Shown piece by piece: positions 1 through 9,493 of a stretch of 64,000 bases of DNA. The stretch is taken from positions 1-64,000 of the forward strand of contig CALURK010000007.1 in NCBI GenBank assembly GCA_944323165.1, read 5' to 3'. Both the position numbers and the translations under genes were made by a program. The DNA is from Candidatus Gastranaerophilales bacterium. Its GTDB lineage: Bacteria > Cyanobacteriota > Vampirovibrionia > Gastranaerophilales > Gastranaerophilaceae. How positions within the stretch are numbered: the first letter of the stretch is position 1; each line of letters opens with the position of its first letter. The notes beneath the pieces were generated by a model. The model saw nothing but the letters and a program-made list of their open reading frames with translations. It did not search any database and was not told the DNA's origin.

Positions 1-2
1 AT

Positions 3-86
3 GATGTTTGTGTCATTGCTTCAAATATATCTATGCAAAAAGTTCTATCTTCAGATAATTCGAGGAGTTTTTTATTGCAAAAATAA
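3..86 (+). CDS. C-terminal end of an upstream gene (partial, unrecognised)
   Basis: Reading from base 3 the frame stays open and stops with TAA at 84-86, giving about 27 residues that end SFLLQK. The stop lies directly against a strong rho-independent hairpin (86-117), which is why this frame is preferred over the longer open frame starting at base 1. That longer frame would read through the terminator. The fragment is too short to identify. The gene begins outside the window. Confidence 0.45.
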   Translation, partial: DVCVIASNISMQKVLSSDNSRSFLLQK

Positions 87-117
87 AAGCAGGGTTAATC
101 CTTGCTTTCATTTTTTT
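86..117 (+). terminator. Rho-independent terminator of the upstream plus-strand gene
   Basis: AAAGCAGGG (86-94) pairs with CCTTGCTTT (100-108) through a 5-nt loop with one G-U pair, and is followed by CATTTTTTT. It sits immediately after a stop codon. Confidence 0.75.
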
Positions 118-147
118 GAGAAGAAAGTTCTTATAATTGGACGAAAA

Positions 148-213
148 CCGCAAAGCATAAGCTTTGCCTTAGGTTCGAGCGAGGAGCGAGCAGAGTGAGA
201 AGGTCTTTTGCGG
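148..213. repeat. Structured intergenic element with nested inverted repeats
   Basis: An outer inverted repeat CCGCAAA (148-154) / TTTGCGG (207-213) encloses a perfect palindrome GCAAAGC-ATAA-GCTTTGC (150-167) and a GAGCGAGGAGCGAGC stretch. It resembles in design, though not in sequence, the element at 38950-39115. No coding signal. The rest of 118-340 holds nothing else I can recognise. Confidence 0.5.
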
Positions 214-340
214 ATCAATAGTTAAACAAAAATTTTACTCAAAACATATTTTACCCATAAATACTAAATAATCACAAAAACCTCATTTGAAAATAATTTA
301 TTGTTGGTTTTTACCCAACTTATAAACTACAAACTCCCAC

Positions 341-370
341 AAAAAAAGATAATAACATCATTATCTTTTT
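341..370 (-). terminator. Terminator of the surface-glycan operon
   Basis: On the minus strand AAAAAGATAAT, a 6-nt loop, and ATTATCTTTTTTT form a hairpin with a U-tract. The left arm contains the stop codon of the last gene of the operon (361-363), so the transcript ends right at that gene. Confidence 0.75.
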
Positions 371-1476
371 AATAAAGATTCTAAATCCCTTTTCCCTTTT
401 TGCTCTAATTCATATAAATGCTTTAAAACATTATAGTTATTAATTCTCATATTTAACAATTCTTCTGCCGAAGGAAGATTACCATTAACAAAATCGTCAT
501 TTAAGATATATGAATATCCTAAATTCTTAAAATCTCCTATTATTGGCTGTAAAACAATTGGAATAATGCCATATTTGAAATATTCAATTATTTTAGTGGG
601 ACAAGCAACATTATTTACTACACAATCGTCTCGTAATACATATCCAAAATCCATTGATTTATAATAATTAACCAACTGATTGGAGGGCACTGTTTGTAAG
701 TTTATTCTTGAATGCAAATTTTTAAATTGATTTATTTTATCTTCAAATATCTCAATGTCAGGGGTTAAAATAGAAATATGATATTTTTCATTAATACGAG
801 ACATACTATCGAGCATAATATCAATATTTTGCCATTTTTGGGTTCCACCGGAATAAACGACATTTAAATTCGTCTTGTCCTTAAAATTTATGTTAATATC
901 ACGATGATTATCAAAAATAGGAAGTATAATAAATGAACCTTTTGTTTGGGGATATTTTGTTTGATAAAAATTTTTCATATTTTCAGAAACAGCTATCCAA
1001 TTCTTTATATATGAAAATCCTATTTTTTCAATTAACTTAAAATTATTAATTATACTTTCATCAACATTTTGAAACATTAATTCTTCTACTACACAACCAT
1101 GAATATCAACAATAATTTTATTTGAATATTGTTTTATTAATTCTTTTGGTATTGTTACCAAGAAATATAAACTATGACAATATATTTTATTTGCTTTTTC
1201 CAATAATTTATAAAAACTTTTATCTGACACAATATAATTTAATTTCACTTTTTTATTATTAAATATTTCTAACTTGTTTCTACGAGCTTTAAAAAAGTTT
1301 CTCATTTTATAAATTAATTGCTTTAACATATTTGATTGCTTTACTTTTTGAACATAAATTCTGTTATATCCACTTAATATACTATCAATAGCAATCTCCC
1401 GTTGAATCATGCCATCTTTTTCGTTTGTTTGATTTGGGATTGAACTTAAAATTAAAATAAACTCTTCTGATTTCAT
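361..1476 (-). CDS. Glycosyltransferase (GT-B like, putative)
   Basis: 371 aa, last gene of the glycan operon. The N-terminal part is Lys/Arg-rich and carries no signal peptide. The second half has the GT-B pattern of a short glycosyltransferase family 1/4 enzyme: a VVYSGG strand-turn near residue 210, and a C-terminal region with DFGYVLRDD followed by CPTKIIEYFKYGIIPIVL, which matches the nucleotide-sugar site where families have a P-x-K-hxE-Y/M pattern. It probably adds one sugar of the surface glycan in the cytoplasm; donor and acceptor cannot be told. The upstream gene ends one base before its ATG (TAG-T-ATG), so translation is probably coupled. Divergent from textbook GT4 proteins, hence moderate certainty. 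Confidence 0.65.
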   Translation of the reverse strand: MKSEEFILILSSIPNQTNEKDGMIQREIAIDSILSGYNRIYVQKVKQSNMLKQLIYKMRNFFKARRNKLEIFNNKKVKLNYIVSDKSFYKLLEKANKIYCHSLYFLVTIPKELIKQYSNKIIVDIHGCVVEELMFQNVDESIINNFKLIEKIGFSYIKNWIAVSENMKNFYQTKYPQTKGSFIILPIFDNHRDININFKDKTNLNVVYSGGTQKWQNIDIMLDSMSRINEKYHISILTPDIEIFEDKINQFKNLHSRINLQTVPSNQLVNYYKSMDFGYVLRDDCVVNNVACPTKIIEYFKYGIIPIVLQPIIGDFKNLGYSYILNDDFVNGNLPSAEELLNMRINNYNVLKHLYELEQKGKRDLESLLKR

Positions 1477-1477
1477 A

Positions 1478-2716
1478 CTATAAAAGGCTCCTCAATATTT
1501 TAATAATTAAATTTTTATTTTTTTGGGTCTTTCCTGCCAAAAGTTTAATTTGATTATATTTATCGACAGTAAGTACATTTTGTTCAATACATTGTAATAA
1601 TTTTGTACTAATAGTTTCTAATGAATGAGTCCTACAATAAAATTCATAACATTGCTGTCCAATGTCCCCCTTTTTATTCTTTTCATAAATATCATCAATA
1701 ATTTGACTAAAGTTTATATTATCTTTTTTAGAATAAGATTTAACATCCTCTCCTAAATTATACTTTTCTTCTTTATATAAATAATGGAATTTATTTATTT
1801 TATAATCTTTGTACGAAAATGGAACAACAACAGTTGGTATTTTTAACTTTGCACCCTCTAAAATGCTTAAACCCATTGCAAATAAAATATCTATTTTATT
1901 AATCAAATATTCGTCTAAATCCCTATCTGTTAATGTCCCAACAAAAATGAAATTTACATTTTCATAATTTTTTACTTTTATTCTTTTTCTTTCACTTCCG
2001 TCACCAATTATATGTAAATTAATTTTTCTTTTTGTCTTTATACCATTTAAATTATGAGCAAGATTTAAAAGAGTAGTAGTTTTTTCTTTACAAAGACGTC
2101 CTAGATAACATACATTTATATCTTCATTAATTACATTGGAAACATTATTATTTAATAATTTATGTCTATCATCAGTTGCTATAGGTAAATATTTTTCTTC
2201 AACTGCATTTTCAAAAAAGAATTTATTAAAAGAATAATTTAAATAATCCATATAATAAATAGCATTGCATTCAGAACAACACTTTAATAATTTATAAAAA
2301 ATGTTGTAATTATGTTTTGCAAAAAACTTTAATATAAATTTATAAATTTCAGGTGCAAACCTCTCAGATAATTTCGAGTCTGGCATTACATGTAGGATAT
2401 TATAGGGATGCAAACACCAAAAAAATATTTTCATCGTTTCATTTTTTAATAATAATTCATCAGATAATGAATAAATTTTAGAAATAGGTGTTATTAATGT
2501 TCCACTAACATTCAATTCGGTTGTATTATCCTTATATTCAATAAAATTTAAATCTTTAAAGTCATCATTATTTTTAATAAAACCATCTGAATAATCGATG
2601 TAATAAACATTTAAATTGAATTCATGCTTTAAATACAAGGCAAGCCTTGCAAAAAGAAATTCAGCACCTCCAACTACTTTACTTGGATAAAAAAATAGTA
2701 TGTTATTTTTTTCCAT
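1478..2716 (-). CDS. Glycosyltransferase, GT4-like
   Basis: 412 aa from the ATG at 2716. A TTG six bases upstream would sit only 3 nt from the AGGA ribosome site, so the ATG is preferred. The N-terminus has the GT4-type opening FYPSKVVGGAEFLFARLALYL, where a VGGAE-type loop binds the acceptor or phosphate. The middle has NVCYLGRLCKEKTTTLLNLA and LHIIGDGSERKRI, typical of the GT-B C-domain, then a GLSILEGAKLKIPTVVVP stretch corresponding to the E-x7-E donor-site motif. Ten bases downstream of the RgpF-like gene. Role inferred: sugar transfer in assembly of the operon's glycan. Confidence 0.8.
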   Translation of the reverse strand: MEKNNILFFYPSKVVGGAEFLFARLALYLKHEFNLNVYYIDYSDGFIKNNDDFKDLNFIEYKDNTTELNVSGTLITPISKIYSLSDELLLKNETMKIFFWCLHPYNILHVMPDSKLSERFAPEIYKFILKFFAKHNYNIFYKLLKCCSECNAIYYMDYLNYSFNKFFFENAVEEKYLPIATDDRHKLLNNNVSNVINEDINVCYLGRLCKEKTTTLLNLAHNLNGIKTKRKINLHIIGDGSERKRIKVKNYENVNFIFVGTLTDRDLDEYLINKIDILFAMGLSILEGAKLKIPTVVVPFSYKDYKINKFHYLYKEEKYNLGEDVKSYSKKDNINFSQIIDDIYEKNKKGDIGQQCYEFYCRTHSLETISTKLLQCIEQNVLTVDKYNQIKLLAGKTQKNKNLIIKILRSLL

Positions 2717-2726
2717 AAACAATATC

Positions 2727-3593
2727 CTATTTTACTAATTGACGTTTAAAAATAAAATTATTTAAATAATATTTATACAGAAATAACGTTCGTCGTGACG
2801 ACAAGATTCCCATTATAATTTTATTACTTTTTTTAAATGAATTATATATTTTATAACCTTGAGCCTCCACAATATATCCAAACAAGTGTTCCATTTGCCA
2901 AGTAATAGTTGCAAATTTTTCATTTGTATTTGTTTGAAAGTCGGATATGTCATATCTGTTTTGTAAACATTTCAGTAAATTTGCCCTTATAACAAAAATT
3001 GTTCCCACATAGCATTGGTGCTCTTTTATGTATTTGAACTTATATTTGGTAGAAATTTCTTCAAATTTATCGGGGAAAATATCATATTTTTCAGTATTAT
3101 ATTTTACTAATAAAGGACCAAACCCAGACATTCCGATCCGACTATTATTATAAAACTTTTTTCTAACTTTTATTATCTTAGTTCTTCCTAATATTCCTTC
3201 TAGTAAAAGATTTCTCCATATATTGTTACCTATATAAAACCTTGTATTGGTAAATTTAGGTAATCTACTTGTTAATTCATTAGTTATATTTTGTTTCGTG
3301 TGTATTTTGTAAATTAAATCATAATCGTTGAGATTTATTTTATTTAATACATAAAAAAATGGGTATATATCTGCCCCTTTTGTATTTTCAACAATTTCTA
3401 TGTAAACATTTATATTTTTATTAAATGTTTTTTTTATTTCATTAAAAAGCTGTTTATTCTCACTTGTACAAGTAATAAACAAATCAAAATCCGCAATTTC
3501 CTGTAAATTTAATAAATATACTTTTATTTCATCCCACAAGTATTGATAAAATAAATGTAAAATAACGCATGAACGTTTATTATTTGTATCCAT
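2727..3593 (-). CDS. RgpF-like (rhamnan synthesis F family) glycan protein
   Basis: 288 aa. The start is taken at the ATG at 3593, preceded by GAGGTGG at 3-nt spacing. An ATG 33 bases further upstream would overlap the aminotransferase gene by 47 bases and has no ribosome site. The sequence follows the RgpF family pattern: [18 protein letters not shown] near the start, a DLFITCTS strand, then [15 protein letters not shown] and [13 protein letters not shown], the veN-G-Di-pf / iHtKk signatures of that family. RgpF-type proteins act in assembly of rhamnose-containing polysaccharides and O antigens. Overlaps the end of the upstream aminotransferase by 14 bases. The sugar specificity here is unknown. 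Confidence 0.75.
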   Translation of the reverse strand: MDTNNKRSCVILHLFYQYLWDEIKVYLLNLQEIADFDLFITCTSENKQLFNEIKKTFNKNINVYIEIVENTKGADIYPFFYVLNKINLNDYDLIYKIHTKQNITNELTSRLPKFTNTRFYIGNNIWRNLLLEGILGRTKIIKVRKKFYNNSRIGMSGFGPLLVKYNTEKYDIFPDKFEEISTKYKFKYIKEHQCYVGTIFVIRANLLKCLQNRYDISDFQTNTNEKFATITWQMEHLFGYIVEAQGYKIYNSFKKSNKIIMGILSSRRTLFLYKYYLNNFIFKRQLVK

Positions 3594-4701
3594 TAACCAC
3601 CTCAACAACTTTTTTAACTTCTTCATCAGTCATAACAGGAGAAATTGGAATACTTATTATAGTTCTATGAATTTCTTCTGATATTGGATAAGATAAGTGG
3701 TTCCATTCTCTATAAGCTTCCTGCTTATGTGGTGGCGTTGGATAATGAATTATAGTTTGTATTCCATTGTCTGCCAAGTATTTTTGGAACTCATCTCTGT
3801 TGTCTGTCCTTACTGCAAAAACGTGCCATACATGAGAATGTTGGAAAGCTTCTGAATCAAGTTCAGAATGACTTAATGGTAATATGATTTTGTCATTTTT
3901 AATATTTTCAATATAATATTTGGAGATTTCTCTACGTTTTTTATTATCCTCATCCAAATACTTTAATTTAACGTCCAAAACAGCTGCCTGAATTTCGTCA
4001 AGCCTAGAGTTAACTCCCTTATAAATGTGGTGATACTTTCTGTCACTTCCGTAATTTGCAATAGCTTTAACTTTTTTGAATAATTCTTCATCATTTGTAG
4101 TAACGCATCCGCCATCACCCATACAGCCAAGATTTTTTCCCGGGTAAAAAGAAAAAGCTGAAGCATCTGATAAGTTCCCAACTCTTTTTAATTTTCCACC
4201 AACATTTACCCCAGCACCGTGTGCTTGAGCAGAATCTTCAATAACTTTTAGATTATATTTTTTAGCTATTTCCCAAACTTTATCCATCTTTACAGCTTGA
4301 CCGTATAAGTGAACTACCATTATTGCCTTAGTTTTAGGTGTAATTTTTTCCTCTATTAAATCCGGATTAATATTGTATGTGTTAATATCAGGTTCTACAA
4401 GAACAGGTTTACATCCGTTTTCAGAAATGGCAAGAATAGTTGCTATATAAGTGTTTGAAGGTACTATTATTTCATCCCCTTCTTTAAAGCCATAAGCTCT
4501 AATTATCAAATTGATTGCATCAAGTCCGTTAGCAACACCAATACAATATTTAGTGCCGCAGAATTTAGCAAAATTCTGAGCGAAAATTTCATTTTCTTCA
4601 CCCTGTAAATACCAGCCTTTGTCAAGGATTGTTTTAATCCTTGAATCAATCTCATCTCTAAAACGGCTATTTATTTTTTCTAAGTCTAAAAATTTAATCA
4701 T
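3580..4701 (-). CDS. PLP sugar aminotransferase (DegT/DnrJ/EryC1; FdtB/QdtB-like)
   Basis: 373 aa, full length for the family. It transfers an amino group to a nucleotide-linked keto-sugar. The PLP-binding lysine is in SFYPGKNLG (K189), preceded by the EDSAQAHGA block (about 155-163) and followed by [10 protein letters not shown]. The DegT-type N-terminal [12 protein letters not shown] is also present. Because the same operon starts with a FdtA/QdtA-type 3,4-ketoisomerase, the best guess is amination at C3 of a dTDP-3-keto-6-deoxyhexose, giving dTDP-Fuc3N or Qui3N. That is inference from context. Its ATG overlaps the stop of the radical SAM gene (ATGA), indicating translational coupling. Confidence 0.88.
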   Translation of the reverse strand: MIKFLDLEKINSRFRDEIDSRIKTILDKGWYLQGEENEIFAQNFAKFCGTKYCIGVANGLDAINLIIRAYGFKEGDEIIVPSNTYIATILAISENGCKPVLVEPDINTYNINPDLIEEKITPKTKAIMVVHLYGQAVKMDKVWEIAKKYNLKVIEDSAQAHGAGVNVGGKLKRVGNLSDASAFSFYPGKNLGCMGDGGCVTTNDEELFKKVKAIANYGSDRKYHHIYKGVNSRLDEIQAAVLDVKLKYLDEDNKKRREISKYYIENIKNDKIILPLSHSELDSEAFQHSHVWHVFAVRTDNRDEFQKYLADNGIQTIIHYPTPPHKQEAYREWNHLSYPISEEIHRTIISIPISPVMTDEEVKKVVEVVNGYK

Positions 4702-5717
4702 CTTAATGTATAAACCTTAATTTTATTGTTATTTTCTTCCATATTTTTTAATTCTGGAAATGTTTCATAGATAATTTCTTTTGGTAATTCGAAATTTTGA
4801 AAACATCTTGTGCAAATGCCTTGTTTATTATTGCTTAATAAATCTTTTCTAACCTTTTTTAGATTTTTGTTTGTTTTCCAAGTTTTTAATAAATTATTGT
4901 AGTTACCAAAATCAATATCTATATCGTAGTCTGAACAACATAAAAATATTTCTCCATTTGCTCTAATAAATATATCATCAAATGGCATTGAACAATTTTG
5001 TTTACTTTTTTTTCTTGTTAACTTAAATAAATCATCATGCATTTTTTCGTTTTTTGCTATTTTTATATTTTGAATTTCACTATCCCAAATAAAACTTTCA
5101 AACATAGGTCTTATAGCAATTAAGTCAACATAATCCTGGTAACATTCTACAAATTCTTTAATTTTAGATTTTTTATTTATTAAAAAATTTATTTCTCTAG
5201 AAGGAACAGGTAATCCTTGTTTTTTGCGTTCTCTTACAAGATTGTCAAAAGTTTTTAAATTATCTAACGTTTTTTCAAAATCTAAATTTTTTCTTAAATA
5301 ATTATAACTTTCTTTATCATGCCCTTCTATTGATATCATAATATTATCAACTTTTAATAAAGTTTCAAAATGTTTATGTGCAAGAGAAAAGTTAGTAGGA
5401 AAACCTACGCTATATCCGTTAGATTTTAATACATCTATAAACTCATCAATATTTGGATGTAAAAGTGGTTCTCCCCAACTGGCAAGATTAATATATTTTA
5501 TTTTTTTTATTTTTTTTACTTGTTCTAATATATTGTAAAACATTTCTTTGCTCATAAAACCAGATAATTTATGTGACGAAATCTGTCTTGTACAAAATGG
5601 ACAAGCAGCATTACAGTTATTACTCACATCTATTGTTATGGTTTTTGGATATGGGAAATGTTTATGCATTTCCTTTTTTATAAAATCTTCAAAATTGTGT
5701 AATACTGGAATTTTCAT
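4698..5717 (-). CDS. Radical SAM / SPASM-type enzyme in the glycan operon
   Basis: 339 aa from the ATG at 5717, with GGAG 8 nt upstream (a TTG six bases earlier is too close to it). The radical SAM [4Fe-4S] motif C-x3-C-x2-C is present as CNAACPFC (C35, C39, C42), after a TITIDVSNN strand. A GEPLLHP motif and a barrel with MISIEG follow. The C-terminus carries a SPASM-like cysteine set: CSMPFDD, then IFLCCSDYD and GICTRCFQ. Such enzymes do radical chemistry on peptides, sugars or lipids. Here the operon context suggests a sugar or glycan-lipid substrate, but that is not visible in the sequence. Confidence 0.85.
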   Translation of the reverse strand: MKIPVLHNFEDFIKKEMHKHFPYPKTITIDVSNNCNAACPFCTRQISSHKLSGFMSKEMFYNILEQVKKIKKIKYINLASWGEPLLHPNIDEFIDVLKSNGYSVGFPTNFSLAHKHFETLLKVDNIMISIEGHDKESYNYLRKNLDFEKTLDNLKTFDNLVRERKKQGLPVPSREINFLINKKSKIKEFVECYQDYVDLIAIRPMFESFIWDSEIQNIKIAKNEKMHDDLFKLTRKKSKQNCSMPFDDIFIRANGEIFLCCSDYDIDIDFGNYNNLLKTWKTNKNLKKVRKDLLSNNKQGICTRCFQNFELPKEIIYETFPELKNMEENNNKIKVYTLR

Positions 5718-5732
5718 TATCAATACTCCTAA

Positions 5733-6593
5733 TTATTTATTAATTATATCCTTAAAAATGATGTTAGTAAACTTTAACGCTCCAGAAGGAAGTAAATGTT
5801 CCCAATCAAAAAAATCATCATCTGTAAAACTTTCATTATCAAAATAGTTTAAAATTTTTATTTCTTTATCAAATTTATACAATTTTTCAAAAATTTTATT
5901 ATAATCAAAACCTAATTCTTTGGCGCACTTTTTACTATGTAATTTATATGTTGGTGAATGTGGGGTAATAATTACAAATAAATTGTGTCCGTGCTTATCT
6001 GCTAATTCTTGAAATTTTTTTATATAATTTTCTTGACCATTTTGTCTAAAAGCATTTTTCAGATGTGATTTTACATCTCTTATAGCTATATTAAAATCGA
6101 ATGTTGAAACAGTTTCTTGATATCCTGAATAACCTTTAGGAAGGAAATATTTTGAATTTTTGTCTAAAATGTTAAGTTCTTTTTCTAATGACCCGTATTC
6201 TGGAGAATATTTAAAATCTATATCAAAAACTTTTTTATAATAATAAGCAAGTCGTTTATTGATTGTTTTCTGTAATTCATAGCCTGAAGAAAATACGGAA
6301 AAAGTTACACATATATTTTTCAGATTTAGTAAATTTACATATTTTTTATAAAGTTCATAAGAATAGTACAAATCTTGCGACCCAATACATAAATTATACG
6401 CACCAAGATGGGGTATGAGATTTGTGTTTATTCCCAATTCACCATGTGAACTACCTACAAAAAGAGTTGTAATATAATCTTTATTTTGTTCAAGACCTTG
6501 TTGTTTTAATTTGTACAGGTTGTATTCGTTCTTTGTTAAATTGTATTTTTTCTTTAAATATCGAATTATTATTTTATCAAAAATGCTTGTCAT
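5733..6593 (-). CDS. SGNH/GDSL-like hydrolase or acyltransferase
   Basis: 286 aa, cytoplasmic by sequence (no signal peptide). A putative catalytic serine lies in LFVGSSHGELGIN (about residues 45-56), matching SGNH block I. The C-terminal DWEHL (D263, H266) matches the block V Asp-x-x-His dyad. A central VIITPHSPTYKLH could form the oxyanion region. SGNH proteins in polysaccharide loci add or remove O-acyl groups. Placed between the GNAT gene (58 bp gap) and the radical SAM gene (15 bp). It could edit the acyl group that the operon's ACP system makes, or O-acetylate the glycan; the sequence does not decide. Confidence 0.65.
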   Translation of the reverse strand: MTSIFDKIIIRYLKKKYNLTKNEYNLYKLKQQGLEQNKDYITTLFVGSSHGELGINTNLIPHLGAYNLCIGSQDLYYSYELYKKYVNLLNLKNICVTFSVFSSGYELQKTINKRLAYYYKKVFDIDFKYSPEYGSLEKELNILDKNSKYFLPKGYSGYQETVSTFDFNIAIRDVKSHLKNAFRQNGQENYIKKFQELADKHGHNLFVIITPHSPTYKLHSKKCAKELGFDYNKIFEKLYKFDKEIKILNYFDNESFTDDDFFDWEHLLPSGALKFTNIIFKDIINK

Positions 6594-6651
6594 ATATTTT
6601 TTATTTTATAAATTTAGTATCTTTTTCAATATCTTTAGTAACCTTTGTCTT

Positions 6652-7158
6652 TTATAATGATAAATATTTTTTTATATTTTTTAAATAGTCATCTTTTGTA
6701 CATTCAAAAAAATAATCCAGTTCATTTTCAGCTACAACTTGTGCTCCCATAAGTTTATGATATTTAATTACTTTTTTATTATCTTTTCTTACATCAAAAT
6801 GGAATTTTTCAAATCCTGTTTGCTCAAATGCATATTTTTTGCATAAATATTCTCCTTCCATCATTTCAAAAGGACTACAATTATCTTTCATTAACCAACT
6901 ACCAATACAAAAACTATCTTGCTTTAAATCATATATCCTATATGTTCCGATAGGTTCATTTTTTTTTGATGCAATTATAAAATACCATTCATCATTTAAT
7001 GTTTGATATTTTTTTATATAGTCAATTTGTTTCTGTAAATTATATTCTGTTTTGTGCAAATATTTCGATTTTTTATCATTGCACCGCAACGATAAAATGA
7101 ATTCTGCATCACTTACATCTACTTCTCTTATATTTACAAATTTCCCTTTAATAATCAT
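6652..7158 (-). CDS. GNAT-family N-acyltransferase
   Basis: 168 aa, one GNAT domain (Acetyltransf_3 type). It starts with the usual IREVDVSDAEFILSLR, continues with WYFIIASKKNEPIGTYRIYDL, and ends with FHFDVRKDNKKVIKYHKLMGAQVV, the V-x-x-x-N-x-k-x-i-x-x-y-x-k-x-G motif-B pattern. Similar enzymes N-acylate amino sugars in LPS and glycan pathways (for example PseH/WecD type). It starts at a TAATG junction with the AMP-ligase gene, so the pair is co-translated. With an ACP and acyl ligase just upstream it is the natural candidate to move an acyl group from ACP or CoA to the 3-amino sugar (inference). Confidence 0.8.
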   Translation of the reverse strand: MIIKGKFVNIREVDVSDAEFILSLRCNDKKSKYLHKTEYNLQKQIDYIKKYQTLNDEWYFIIASKKNEPIGTYRIYDLKQDSFCIGSWLMKDNCSPFEMMEGEYLCKKYAFEQTGFEKFHFDVRKDNKKVIKYHKLMGAQVVAENELDYFFECTKDDYLKNIKKYLSL

Positions 7159-8492
7159 TATCTTTTTTTCTTAAACCTATCACCATATAAATCTTTAGTT
7201 GTTAAATTGAATTTAACAGGTATTTTATAAGTTTCTAATTTTTCTTTAGCAAATTTTCTCAATCTTTTTATGAATTCTCTGTTATTATTTTCTTCACTTA
7301 CTTTTACTTCTGCTTCTACAACATTCCCCATAATTGGATTCTTAACTCCATAGATTCTTATATCTAGAACTCCTTCTAAATCTAAAAATACACTTTCAAC
7401 TTCTATAGGATAGACTTTTTGTCCGCCTACATTTATAAGATCTGTTGTTCTTCCTAAGATTTTTACGTAGTCTCCCTTAACAAGAACCTTGTCCTTAGTA
7501 TTGAACCATCCATCTTTATCAAATGGACTAGGAGCGTTCAAGTATCCAATCATTGCAGACTTGGATTTAATATATAAAATATCATCTATAATTTTTGTCT
7601 GAAATGTTTCATCATTTCTAAGCTTCATCCATAGAGATTCTGAATTTTCTGATTTTGTTGGCATTATTCCGACTTCTGATAATCCATATGTTTGTTTTAA
7701 TATTACATTTGGTAAAATTTTATGCATAGCTTTCAATGTTGATTCAGGCATAGGTTCTGTGCCATATGTAATTATTTTAAGAGAACTTAAATCATATTTT
7801 TCATAAGTTTTATTTAATATGATTAAATTTATAAATGTTGGCGAAGTCGGCAACAATTCTAATTTATATTTTTCTATTAAAGAACAAACTTCATCTACGC
7901 TCCTTGTTTTTAGTGTAACAATCAATCCTCCGTTACACAATGTATGCATCATGGTGTTAAATCCGCCTATATGGTCAAATAATAAAAACGTAACAGTTGA
8001 AAGCTTCTTGCCCCCTTTTTTAAACTTCTCAAGCAAATGAGTCAAATCATGTAATGCTGCTTTGGGTTCTCCGGTTGTTCCTGATGAAAACAATATTAAA
8101 CCTGGTTTCTTTTGTTTTTTTAAATCAAGCAACATTTTATGGTCAACAATATTATCAATTTTCTTAATTTTGAAATTTTTTTCTTCTTGATCAATAAAAA
8201 ATTCGCTTTGAGATACTTTTATGTAGCTGTCAATGGATTTTACAGTATTAGATATTGGAACAATAATTGCGTTTTTTTCAATTAAAGCAAGGAACATCGC
8301 AATTGATTGAGGATTAAAATCCGCCAATAATGAAATAATTGAATTTTCTTTAACATTGTTTGTCTCTAAAAAACACTTCGCTTTTTCATACTCATCAATA
8401 ATTTGTTTAAAGGTATATTCTTTTCCGTTAGTAACAACCGCTATATTATCATCAAAAGACATTATTTTATTTATAATAAAATCAATATTCAT
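7158..8492 (-). CDS. AMP-forming acyl ligase (adenylation enzyme)
   Basis: 444 aa from the ATG at 8492. A TTG 21 bases upstream also keeps the frame open, but GGAGGAG lies inside the end of the SDR gene and serves the ATG, one base after the SDR stop. ANL-superfamily motifs: ILFSSGTTGEPKAAL (phosphate-binding loop), TYGLSEVG (A5), GWFNTKDKV and LGRTTDLINVGGQKVYPIEVE (A7/A8 hinge), and a Lys-rich C-terminal end (YGDRFKKKR) at the A10 position. Somewhat short for the family. Next to an ACP gene it probably activates an acid and loads it on ACP for transfer to an amino sugar; the acid is unknown. Confidence 0.85.
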   Translation of the reverse strand: MNIDFIINKIMSFDDNIAVVTNGKEYTFKQIIDEYEKAKCFLETNNVKENSIISLLADFNPQSIAMFLALIEKNAIIVPISNTVKSIDSYIKVSQSEFFIDQEEKNFKIKKIDNIVDHKMLLDLKKQKKPGLILFSSGTTGEPKAALHDLTHLLEKFKKGGKKLSTVTFLLFDHIGGFNTMMHTLCNGGLIVTLKTRSVDEVCSLIEKYKLELLPTSPTFINLIILNKTYEKYDLSSLKIITYGTEPMPESTLKAMHKILPNVILKQTYGLSEVGIMPTKSENSESLWMKLRNDETFQTKIIDDILYIKSKSAMIGYLNAPSPFDKDGWFNTKDKVLVKGDYVKILGRTTDLINVGGQKVYPIEVESVFLDLEGVLDIRIYGVKNPIMGNVVEAEVKVSEENNNREFIKRLRKFAKEKLETYKIPVKFNLTTKDLYGDRFKKKR

Positions 8493-8493
8493 T

Positions 8494-9189
8494 CTACTTG
8501 TTAACTCCTCCAAGGTATATAATTTGACCGGTTATAAAATCAGAAGTTTCCTTTATATAAAAGTCAATTACATTTCCTATATCATCGAACTCTCCAAAAC
8601 GTTTTATCGCTTGTCTGTCCAACAAGTTTTGAATTTTTTCGGGTGGAACATTAGCGGTTAGAAATGTTTTTACGGGAGTCGGTCCAATTGCATTGACAGT
8701 AATATTAAAAGATGCTAATTCTTTTGCTAAAATTTTTGTCATAGATTCTACTGCGGCTTTAGATGCAACATATGCTAGTTCTCCATCTAAATTAAATGGA
8801 ACAGCAACAGTAGAAAAATTAATAATTCTTGGATGATTAGATTTTTTTAGTGCATTTATGAATGATCTCGTGACGGCAAAAGGTGCAAAAAAGTTGGTAT
8901 TCATAACTTTTTTAGCCGTTTCTAGTGGTGTTAACATAAAATGATTCATAGATGCTATTCCTGCATTATTGATTAATACATCTACTTTCCCATACTGCTT
9001 TTTAACTGCTAGAGCAAAGTTGTTTATTTCTTTTTCATTTGTTAAATCAACAACATAATGTTGATAATTTATATGTTTAAATTCTGATTCACTTCGTGAA
9101 CACCCTATAATAAAATGCCCTTGTTCTATATATCGCTTGACTAAACTCAAACCAATCCCGCGGCTTGTTCCCGTAATTACTATGTTCAT
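8494..9189 (-). CDS. Short-chain dehydrogenase/reductase (FabG-like)
   Basis: 231 aa, classical SDR. NAD(P)-binding TGTSRGIG (7-13), NNAG (74-77), catalytic S126, Y140 and K144 in YVASK, and the ALxxELASxxITVNxIxPxPV segment are all visible. It lies 2 bases downstream of the ACP gene, as FabG-type 3-ketoacyl-ACP reductases often do in small acyl pathways. A role in making a hydroxyacyl-ACP for N-acylation of the amino sugar is inference. A sugar-nucleotide reductase is the alternative, but such enzymes are usually extended SDRs of 300 aa or more. Confidence 0.85.
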   Translation of the reverse strand: MNIVITGTSRGIGLSLVKRYIEQGHFIIGCSRSESEFKHINYQHYVVDLTNEKEINNFALAVKKQYGKVDVLINNAGIASMNHFMLTPLETAKKVMNTNFFAPFAVTRSFINALKKSNHPRIINFSTVAVPFNLDGELAYVASKAAVESMTKILAKELASFNITVNAIGPTPVKTFLTANVPPEKIQNLLDRQAIKRFGEFDDIGNVIDFYIKETSDFITGQIIYLGGVNK

Positions 9190-9191
9190 TT

Positions 9192-9482
9192 TTATGTTTC
9201 TTCCTTTAACAATTCTTCAATGTATGCTGAAATTGTTTCTATTGAATAAAACGGAGATCGTTTCTGAGAGAAAGCCTTTTCATTTACTAAATGAATTGTT
9301 TTATTATATTTATCTTCAATTAACTCTTCTATAATTGAAATTAATGTAACAAAAGTTATAGAATCAATACACGCATGCGATCCAATAAATTTTGTATTTT
9401 CTGAAAATTCTATTTTTTCATCATCTTCTAATTGTTCATTTAATTCGTCAATAGCTATTTTTAGTATTTCTTTAATTTCCAT
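9192..9482 (-). CDS. Acyl carrier protein
   Basis: 96 aa, acidic, all-helical. The 4'-phosphopantetheine site is the serine of CIDSITFV (S41), a variant of DSL. Length and charge fit dedicated ACPs of specialised pathways rather than the housekeeping fatty-acid AcpP. GAGG sits 6 nt upstream of the ATG. Flanked by the SDR gene and the ketoisomerase gene in one operon, it likely carries the acyl chain that becomes the N-acyl group of the sugar. Confidence 0.85.
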   Translation of the reverse strand: MEIKEILKIAIDELNEQLEDDEKIEFSENTKFIGSHACIDSITFVTLISIIEELIEDKYNKTIHLVNEKAFSQKRSPFYSIETISAYIEELLKEET

Positions 9483-9493
9483 ATTAGCCTCAC

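Noticed and set aside
1-198. 65-codon open frame from the first base
   Set aside because: It reads through a strong terminator hairpin and the palindromic element; the shorter frame ending at 86 fits the terminator better.
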